The translations under genes and the position numbers were made by a program. A stretch of 64,000 bases of DNA from Eriocheir sinensis. Taxonomy: Eukaryota > Arthropoda > Malacostraca > Decapoda > Varunidae. Below, piece by piece: positions 56,130-64,000 of this stretch; positions within the stretch are counted from its first letter, which is position 1; the number at the start of each line of letters is the position of its first letter. A model generated the notes under the pieces. The model was not told the origin of the DNA and made no database searches. It saw only the letters and a list, made by a program, of their open reading frames with translations. The stretch covers positions 510,493-574,492 of the forward strand of contig NC_066544.1 in assembly GCF_024679095.1 (NCBI RefSeq), written 5' to 3'.

Positions 56130-57505
56130 ATCTTAGTGATTCTACATTAATCAGACGGCTCCAAAACGTTGCATTTCTACCCTAGTTAATATTAAGTTGA
56201 AGGAAGTGACGGTCGAGCTTGTTTTTAAATCGTGTTACACTGTACCACTGAAGGTGGGAACTTATTCCATTCACCCACTACAATGTTGGTGAAGGAAAAA
56301 TTGGTGCAGTCTGAATTTACTTGTCTACATTTGAGTTTTATGCCATTGTTCCTCGTTCACAAAGTGTCATCGATCATGAACAACTTTGATATGTCTACAT
56401 TCGTGAAACCATTAAGTATTTTAAAACATTCGAACAGTTTTCATCGGAGGCGACGTTTCTCAAGAGAGAACATGTTAAGGGTGGAAAGCCTTTCTTCGTA
56501 GGATTTGTTGCGTAAGGATGGGATCATTTTTGTTGCCCGACGCTGAACACCTTCTTATTTAGCAATGTCCTTTGCATGGTGGGGAGACAAAAACTGTACC
56601 GCATATTCCAAGTGTGGTCTGACTAAACTATTGTAGAGCGGAAGTATTACATCTTTATTCTTGAATAAAAAGTTATTTTTTAATGAAGCCCAACATTCTG
56701 TTCTCTTTATTTGCTGCATCGATGCATTGCTGTGAGAATTTGAGGTTTGACGCGATTTTGACCCCCAGGTCCTTAACGCATTGAACGCTTGTGAGTTTAA
56801 CACCGCGCATTTCGTAATCGAACTTCTTATTTCTTGTTCCAACTTGAAGGACCTGGCACTTGTTTACGTTAAAGGGCATCTCCCATCTATCCGACCAAGC
56901 TGAAATTTTGTGCAAATCCTCTTGGAGGGTTTCCCTGTCTTAGTCAGTGAGAACCGAGTTACCAATCTTTGTGTCGTCTGCAAATTTACTAATGCGATTA
57001 TTGAGTCCAACATCCACATCGTTGATGTAAATAATGAAGAGCACTGGGTCAAAAACCGAGCCCTGAGGGACGCCACTAGTGACCGGTGCCCACTCTGAGT
57101 CAAATCCGTCAATCACTACTCTTTGTTGTCTGTTGCTCAACCAATTCGCAATCCATTGGTTTACTTGACCGTCAATACCTATTTGCTTTAATTTATAAAG
57201 TAATTTATGATGTGGGACTTTACCAAACGCTTTCTGGATATCAAGATAGACTATGTCCAATGATTTGTTTACGTCATACACTGAGAAGAGGTCGTTATAA
57301 AAAGTCAACAGGTTTGATAGGTAGGATCTTCTGTTACGGAAGCCATGTTGTGAATTCCCAATTAATGAGTGGCTTTCAAGGTAACTCACAATTTTGTCTC
57401 TAATTATGTTCTCAAGTAGCTTACCTACAACTGAAGTTAGAATAATGGGTCTGTAATTACCTGGTATTTTTTTGTCTCCTTTCTTAAAAATCGGTGTCAC
57501 GTTAG
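56130..57505 (-). mobile_element. CR1/Jockey-type LINE, 5' truncated
   Basis: The minus-strand open frame reads [59 protein letters not shown] and [10 protein letters not shown] (catalytic box), then a stop at 56940. The next frames hold KCQVLQVGTRNKKFDYEM, CVKDLGVKIASNLKFSQQC, LVRPHLEYAVQF and RRLRG. The 5' side ends in a (CT)n tract at 57508. Breaks are few. A decayed 3' fragment of the same family is at 7210-7784. Confidence 0.8.

Positions 57506-57507
<2 letters not shown>

Positions 57508-57559
<52 letters not shown>
57508..57559. repeat. (GA)n microsatellite
   Basis: It abuts the truncated 5' end of the LINE at 56130-57505. Confidence 0.95.
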
Positions 57560-57562
<3 letters not shown>

Positions 57563-58263
57563 AGGGAGGAGGGTGTTGGGAGAAAGAATGTGATGCTGGC
57601 GAAAAAGAAATGGTGCAAAGAACAGACATGACGGAAAATAGGAAAATAAAATTTGTCGAAAGGAAAATGCATCTGAAATAAAAAGAGGAAAACAAACATA
57701 CGTAACAGAAGAAATTTCGTAATACAGAAACTCTGAAAAATGAAGAAATAATGGAGAAAAAGAAAGAGCAAATGTAAGAATAGAAAAGGAAACGAAGGAG
57801 AGTAGGGGGGATGAAAAATCGTTCCGGGATTGCAATAAATTGTCAGCGAAAATGATGATATTTATTTATCTTGCCCCATCCTCCTCCTTTTTATCCTCTT
57901 TACCCACTTTATCCTTCTCCCTTATCTTTCTCCACCTCCATCTCCTCTATTTCTTTCCTTCATGGACTAGATCCCCCTTTGCTCCGGGAGACACATTTAG
58001 AAATGGGAGATTTGAGGAGGAGGAGGAAGGCAGGAAGGAAGATGAGAGGGAGATGGAGAACAAGGAAATATGGAAGGAAGAACGAGGAAGTGGAAGAGGA
58101 CGAAGAGGGCGGAGAGGCGGAGTAGGAGGAAGAGGAGGAGGTGTCATGGGCAAACTTTCGTAAAATTTTAACAAGGCGAACCATCGTCCGGGTCTTTTCG
58201 GACACCCACTAAATTATTCTGGGCTGGGGCGCCATTTTCATCGTGGATATTCCTTTTTTACTA

Positions 58264-58264
<1 letters not shown>
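57560..58264. other. Unassigned; pyrimidine-rich then purine-rich strand-asymmetric block
   Basis: 57875-57960 is pyrimidine-rich (TCCTCC, TTTATCC) and 58008-58140 is purine-rich (GAGGAGGAGG, GGAAGG). No gene is supported; overlapping open frames on both strands reflect composition. Confidence 0.5.
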
Positions 58265-58353
<89 letters not shown>

Positions 58354-58520
58354 TCATTCATGAATGTTTTTATGTAAATCAATTGAAAACTTATTGACTT
58401 GACTATATTATATTCACTGGTGTATTTCGTTTTGCTTAAAAAAAAACACCGGCAAAAACAAATAAGAATATCTTGCCAAGGTTTTTCGTTTGGGAGATAG
58501 ATAAGTAAATAAATAAATAA

Positions 58521-58602
<82 letters not shown>
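58265..58602. repeat. (CT)n at 58265-58351 and (AT)n at 58524-58602
   Basis: Two long microsatellites separated by 170 bases. An (AAAT)n stretch leads into the AT tract. Confidence 0.95.
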
Positions 58603-58604
<2 letters not shown>

Positions 58605-58689
58605 TAGGGATTTCACGAAATCCCTAGTTTCACAATCTTACTGTAACATATATATACAACAAAAGAGGGCAACAAAAACAGTCTATAAA

Positions 58690-61600
58690 AAAAAGCCTGC
58701 TACATGCCGCTCCCAACAACAGAAAATAGTAGAGTGGCCAAAAGAGAGGTCAATTTCGGGCGGTGAGGTGTCTAGATACACTCTTCTTGAAAGAGGGCAA
58801 GTCAAAGGCAGGAGGAAATACAGACGAAGAAAGGCTGTTCGAGAGTTTACCAGTGTAAGGGATGAAGGAGTGAAGATGCTGGTTAACTCTTGCATAAGGG
58901 GTATGGATAGTATAGGGATGAGCAAGAGTAGAAAGTTGTGGGCAGCGGGGCCGCGGGAGGGGGGGAGGCATGCAGTTAGCAAGTTCAGAAGAGCAGTCTG
59001 CGTGAATATATCGATAGAAGATAGAGAGAAAGGCAACATGGCGGCGGAATTTAAAAGGTAGAAGACTATCAGTAAAAGGAGGGGAGCTGATGAGACGTAG
59101 AGCCTTAGACTCCACTCTGTCCAAGAGAGCTGTGTGAGTGAAGCCCCCCCACACGTGAGATGCATACTCCATACGAGGGCGGACAAGGTCCCAGTAAATG
59201 GATAGCAACTGTGCAGGGGAGAAGAACTGGCGGAGACGGTACAGAACGCCCAGCCTCGAGGAAGATGATTTAGTAAGAGAAGAGATATGAAGTTTCCAGT
59301 AGAGATTTTGAGTTAAGGATTGACCGAGGATGTTTAGTGTTGAAGATGACAACTGAGTGTTGTCAAAGAATAGGGGATAGTTATTTGGAAGATTGTGTCT
59401 AGATGGATAGGTGGAGAAACTGTTTTTTTGAGGCGTTGAAGGACACCAAGTTCTTCTTGCCCCAGTCGGAAATAACAGTTAGGTCTGAGGCTAAGCGTTC
59501 TGCCGCCTTCATCCTGGTATCATTTAGTTCCTGTTGGGTAGGTCTTCTGTTAAAAGAAGTTGAGTTATGCAGAGTAGAGTCATCGGCGGAAAAATGGATA
59601 GGACAGTTCGTTTTGGAAAGAAGATCATCAATGAACAATAGAAAGAGAGTGGGAGATAGGACAGAACCCTGCGGAACACCACTGTTAATAGGTTAAGGGG
59701 AAGAACAGTGATCGTCTACCACAGCAGATATAGAACGGTCAGAGAGGAGTAGAGGGTAAAGTTTTGAACTGGGTCAAGGCGTGGATTAGCAATAGGAAGC
59801 AAAGAGTGCAAATCAATGGTAACAGATTTGACTGGGGATTTGTTACGAGTGGTGTCCCACAAGGTTCGGTATTAGGTCCACTTTTGTTTATTATTTATAT
59901 CAATGACTTGGATACAGGAATTAGTAGTGATGTCAGTAAGTTTGCAGATGATACCAAGATCGGTAGAGTAATTGAGTCGGATCAGGACGCTAGTATTCTC
60001 CAGGGTGAACTAAACAGATTGTATGACTGGGGGGATAAATGGCAGATGGAGTTCAATGTAGGGAAGTGCAGTATTCTGAGTGTAGGTAGGAACAACCCCT
60101 CTCACAACTATTGCTTAAATGACACTCTCATAAGCAGGTCTGGGTGCGAGAGGGATTTAGGGGTCTTAGTGAGCTCTGATCTCCGTCCAAGGGCACAATG
60201 CATTCAAGCTAGAAATCGAGCAAATAGGGTACTGGGATTTATTTCAAGGAGCGTAAGCAACAGAAGCGCCGAAGTCTTCCTCAAACTATATTTAGCATTA
60301 GTTAGACCTCATCTTGACTATGCGGTTCAGTTCTGGTCACCTTACTATAGAATGGATATCAAAATGTTAGAATCGGTGCAGAGGAGGATGACTAAGATGA
60401 TTCAGGGGTTGAGAAACTTGCCATACGAGGAAAGACTCAAACAGTTAAACTTGCATTCTCTAGAAAGGCGAAGGGTGCGTGGAGACATGATCGAGGTTTA
60501 TAAATGGATGAAGGGCTTTAATAAGGGAGATATTCATAAGGTTTTGTTGGTAAGAGAACCGGGTAGGACACGAAGTAATGGGTTTAAACTGGATAAATTC
60601 AGATTCAACAGGGACATTGGCAAAAATTGGTTTACTAACAGGGTGGTGGATGAGTGAAATAGGCTTAGCAGTCATGTGGTGAGTGCCAATACAATTGTCA
60701 CATTCAAAAATAGATTAGATAAATTCATGGACAGCGATATTAGGTGGGGTTAGATACACGGGAGCTAAGGTTCAAAGGAGCTGCCTTGTACAGGCCTACC
60801 GGCCTCTTGCAGACTCCTACGTTCTTATGTTGTTCTTATGTTGAGATAAAGCTATAGAGTAAAGGATAGAAACCGTAGGAGGGTAGTTTGGAAAGCAAAG
60901 ATTTGTGCCAGACCCTATCAAAAGCTTTTGATGTCCAGCGCAATAGCAAAGGTTTCACCGAAACGGCTAAGAGAGGATGACCAAGAGTCAGTTAGGAAGG
61001 CAAGGAGATCACAAGTAGAACGCCCCTTGCGGAACCCATACTGGCGATCAGATAGAAGGTCAGAAGTGGAAAGGTGCTTTTGAATCTTCCGGTTAAGGAT
61101 TGATTCAAAAGCTTTAGATAGACATGAAAGCAAAGCTAAAGGACGGTAGTTTGATGGAATGGAACGGTCACCCTTCTTAGGCACAGGCTGTATGAAGGCA
61201 TACTTCCAGCAGGAAGGAAAGGTAGATGTTGACAGGCAGAGGCGAACGAGTTTGACCAGGCAGGGTGTCAACACGGAAGCACATTTTTAAGGACAATAGG
61301 AGGCACTCCATCAGGTCCATAAGCCTTCTGAGAGTTGAGGCCAGAGAGGGCATAGCAAACATCATTAGGAAGAATCTTAGTTATAGGCATAAAGAAGTCA
61401 GAGGGGGGATGAGTAGGAGGAATATGCCCAGAATCGTCCAAGGTGGAGTTCTTACATAAATTTTGAGCGAAATTCAGCCTTAGAGACAGATGAGACGGCA
61501 GTGCTGCCGTCAGGGTTAAGGAGAGGAGGGAAAGAGGAAGAAGAGAAATTAGAGGAGATAATTTTGGGTAGATGCCAGAAGTCACGGGAAGAATTAGAGA

Positions 61601-62460
61601 AAGCAAGGTTTTGGCATTTTCTATTAATGAAGATGTTTTTGGTTAGTCAGAGAATAGATTTGGCACGATTCCGGGCAGAAATGTAAAGGTTATGGTTAGC
61701 GGGAATTCGAAGGCTCTGGTACCTTTTGTGAGCTGCCTCTCTATCTTTGACAGCATGAGAAGAAGCGTGATTAAACCAAGGTTTTTTAGCATGAGGAATA
61801 GAGAAAGTACGTGGAATATATGCCTCCATTCCAGAGACAACCACCTCTGTGATGCGCTGGGCACACACAGAGGGGTCTCTATCCTGGAAGCAGTATTCAT
61901 CAAGCAGAGGCGAAAGAGTTTGACCAGGCAAGGTGACAGCACGGAGGCACAGTTTTTAAAGACAATAGGAGGCACTCCATCAGGTCCATAAGCCTTCTAA
62001 GGATTGAGGCCAGAGAGGGCATAGAAAACATCATTTTGAAGAATCTTTATAACAGGCATAAAGGAGTCAGAGGGGGGATGAGTAGGAGGAATATGCCCAG
62101 AATCGTCCAGAGTGGAGTTTTTAGAAAACGTTTGAGAGAAGGGTTCAGCCTTAGAGATAGATGAGACTGCAGTGTTGCCGTCAGGACTGAGGAGTGTAGG
62201 GAAAGATGAAGAAGTCAAGTTGGAGGAAATGTTTTTGACTAGGTGCCAGAAGTCACGGGAAGAGTTAGAGAAAGCAAGGTTTTGGCATTTTCTATTAATG
62301 AAAGAGTTTTTGGTTAGTCGGAGAATAGATTTGGCACGATTCCCGGGCAGAAATGTAAAGTTCATAATTAGCATTAGTTTGAAGGCTCTGGCACCTTTTG
62401 TGAGCTGCCTCTCTTTCATTGACAGCACGAGAACAAGTGTGATTAAACCAAGGCTTTTCA
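58690..62460 (-). mobile_element. Jockey/I-group LINE, interrupted and internally duplicated
   Basis: Minus-strand order: QTFSKNSTLDDSGHIPPTHP (62461-61997), then PCLVKLVRLCLSTSTFPSCW, VPKKGDRSIPSNYRPLALLS and YGFRKGRSTCDLLAFLTDSW (61274-60918). A plus-strand LINE insertion follows (59758-60851). On its other side are IHFSADDSTLHNS (59638-59399, catalytic ADD) and LYWKLHISSLTKSSSSRLGV, VRPRMEYASHVWGG, LFDLPSF-like C-terminus (59352-58750). A tandem duplication of about 668 bases repeats part of the linker region. Frameshifts are scattered. Fragments of the same family are at 49090-49545 and 50105-50420. Confidence 0.8.
59758..60851 (+). mobile_element. CR1/Jockey-type LINE 3' half inserted into another LINE
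   Basis: The open frame 59764-60657 reads [45 protein letters not shown] (catalytic box), KCSILSVGRNNPSHNYCLND, LVRPHLDYAVQFWSPYYRMD and FRFNRDIGKNWFTNRVVDE. A TGA replaces the next Trp codon, after which the frame continues to TAG 60752. The 3' end has gttcttatgttgttcttatg repeats. It is 5' truncated. ggtaaag on the left and gataaag on the right may be an imperfect target duplication. The same family, more decayed, is at 39222-39740. Confidence 0.85.
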
Positions 62461-62461
62461 A
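61268..62461 (-). repeat. ~668-bp tandem duplication within a LINE
   Basis: The string aggcactccatcaggtcca occurs at 61301 and 61970, and tttctattaatgaa recurs about 668 bases apart (61618 and 62290). The two copies share nearly the whole linker region upstream of the reverse transcriptase. Confidence 0.8.
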
Positions 62462-62614
62462 ACATTTGAAAAAAAAACAAAAAACATTTGAAACATTTTA
62501 TTATCCCTTTATACAGTTATGTATTTACAATAATTTTGTAGTGCAGGGAGCCCATTTAAAGCTGGGAGCTTTTTGGGCAGTACTGGAAACTTTGGTGCCG
62601 GATTTAATCAATAG

Positions 62615-62855
<241 letters not shown>

Positions 62856-63095
62856 GTTATAGTAATAATAATAATAATTAACATTGTGATAATTATAAAG
62901 TAATAGTAGTGTAAATGATAATTAAAGTGATAATATTAACACAATATCATTAGTACAAAAATTGTAATTGATGTATAAAAAATAATATGGTAGTAATGTA
63001 AATGATAATGTAAGTAATAGTATTAATACAATAATAATAGTATAAGGTAATAATTGATTAAGCTGAGGACACACTCTGACAGATGATACATGGAC

Positions 63096-64000
63096 TTAGT
63101 AATTATAATTCAGAAGAATATGTTTTTTAAATTGTTTTTTAAAGGAGTGTATTGAATTTAGAGCTTTAATATTATTAGGAATAGAATTCCAGGTTTTAGG
63201 TCCTGAATAAGAAAGTGAGTGTTGAAAAAGTGTTAAATTATTGGCAGGTGTACGTAAATTTTCATGAGTACGGGTGAAATAAGTACGTTGTGGCTGTAAG
63301 GACACGGATTTTTCACGTTTGATCTTTTTATACATGTAAATACCAATTTGTAGCTTATTTATGTCAAAAAGTTTTAAGGAATTTGTTTCTTTAAAGAGAG
63401 GTTGTGTGTGGGCAAAGTAGTCACTGTTTGTAATAATTCTTATTATTTTCTTTTCAAGTCTAAACAGAGGTAACAGGTGTGTGGGGTAGGTGTTGCACCA
63501 GATAGGTGTACAGTAATACAGGTGTGGTAAGACATGTGCGATATATAACATTTTCAAAACATCAATGGGCATTAATTCTTTAATTTGATATAACAGAGAT
63601 ACTAGCCTGGATAATTTAAGGATTTGGTTTGTTACGTGATGCTTAAAGGTCATGGTATCATCATACGTTATTCCTAATAATGTATGTTTATTGGTTCTGC
63701 TTATAATGTCATGGGAAAAAAATAGGGACGGAAGCATTGATGGTGACTTATTAGTAAATAGCATATAAAATGTTTTGTTTAAGTTTACTGTTAATCTATT
63801 ACTCAGACACCATTTATGAAAGATTTGTAGGTCAGTGTTTGCTGTATGTATCATGTCAGTAGGATTTTCACCAGTAATATTTAAGGTTGAGTCATCTGCG
63901 AAAAGGATTGTTTTAAGGTTTGTAAATGTGTAAGTAATATAATTTATATATAAGAGAAACAGGATTGGATCTAAGACACTGCCCTGTGGAACACCATATT
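63096..64000 (-). CDS. LINE reverse transcriptase, C-terminal part, running off the window
   Basis: The minus-strand frame is open from the right edge to a stop at 63096-63098, about 300 residues without a break. It reads YGVPQGSVLDPILF, TILFADDSTLNITG (catalytic ADD box near 63893), CLSNRLTVNLNKTFYMLF, TLLGITYDDTMTFKHHV, HVLPHLYYCTPIWCNTYP and a Lys-rich C-terminus with YSGPKTWNSIPNNIKALNS. It copies LINE RNA at the target site. It is the only LINE here with no visible damage, so it may be the youngest. The clade differs from the other LINEs in the window; beyond the non-LTR class I cannot place it. Confidence 0.8.
   Translation of the reverse strand, partial: YGVPQGSVLDPILFLLYINYITYTFTNLKTILFADDSTLNITGENPTDMIHTANTDLQIFHKWCLSNRLTVNLNKTFYMLFTNKSPSMLPSLFFSHDIISRTNKHTLLGITYDDTMTFKHHVTNQILKLSRLVSLLYQIKELMPIDVLKMLYIAHVLPHLYYCTPIWCNTYPTHLLPLFRLEKKIIRIITNSDYFAHTQPLFKETNSLKLFDINKLQIGIYMYKKIKREKSVSLQPQRTYFTRTHENLRTPANNLTLFQHSLSYSGPKTWNSIPNNIKALNSIHSFKKQFKKHILLNYNY

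Overview
The window is eukaryotic and contains almost nothing but transposable elements. Spliced genes, tRNA-derived SINEs, several clades of LINE, very long (AT)n, (CT)n and (AAT)n microsatellites and an insect-errantivirus-like env gene together suggest an arthropod, most likely a decapod crustacean (inference; no barcode gene is present). Only one stretch could be a host gene: a three-exon Myb/SANT-like gene at 91-3118 on the minus strand.

Positions 3672-34329 form one nested structure. The outer layer is a Gypsy/Metaviridae retroelement with two matching LTRs (3672-4094 and 33849-34329) and decayed gag, pol and env at 26762-33438. A 21.3-kb DNA transposon (4730-26052) sits in its 5' leader. 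It has 67-bp terminal inverted repeats beginning TGTAGCGGG and a CCGG duplication on each side. On the minus strand it carries an intron-rich gene with a PHD finger, an HHCC zinc finger, a DDE integrase, a GPY motif and a Ulp1-type protease. This is the signature of Ginger1. Inside Ginger1 lie further insertions: a TIR element in the protease domain (8501-11073), an intact DD41D mariner-type element (19719-21712), a SINE, a fold-back element and several MITEs.

The most interesting signal is a protein family present three times: copy A at 9505-10344, decayed copy B at 40683-43995, and near-complete copy C at 52765-55156. Copies A and C lie between long terminal inverted repeats and are the only recognisable protein of their elements. 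In copy C the conserved acidic residues, and most of the spacings between them, match the active site of FEN1/XPG flap nucleases, followed by a cysteine-rich CXC-like tail. I read this as a DNA transposon group whose mobility protein is a FEN/XPG-like (PIN-fold) nuclease rather than a DDE transposase. I know of no formally named superfamily that fits.

From 34330 to the end the window is a patchwork: an RTE-like LINE, a hAT MITE with a perfect 8-bp duplication, a piggyBac element with TTAA ends, tRNA-derived SINEs, and several CR1/Jockey-type LINE pieces, including one LINE inserted into another at 58690-62460. Long microsatellites and microsatellite palindromes separate them. A LINE reverse transcriptase runs off the right edge.
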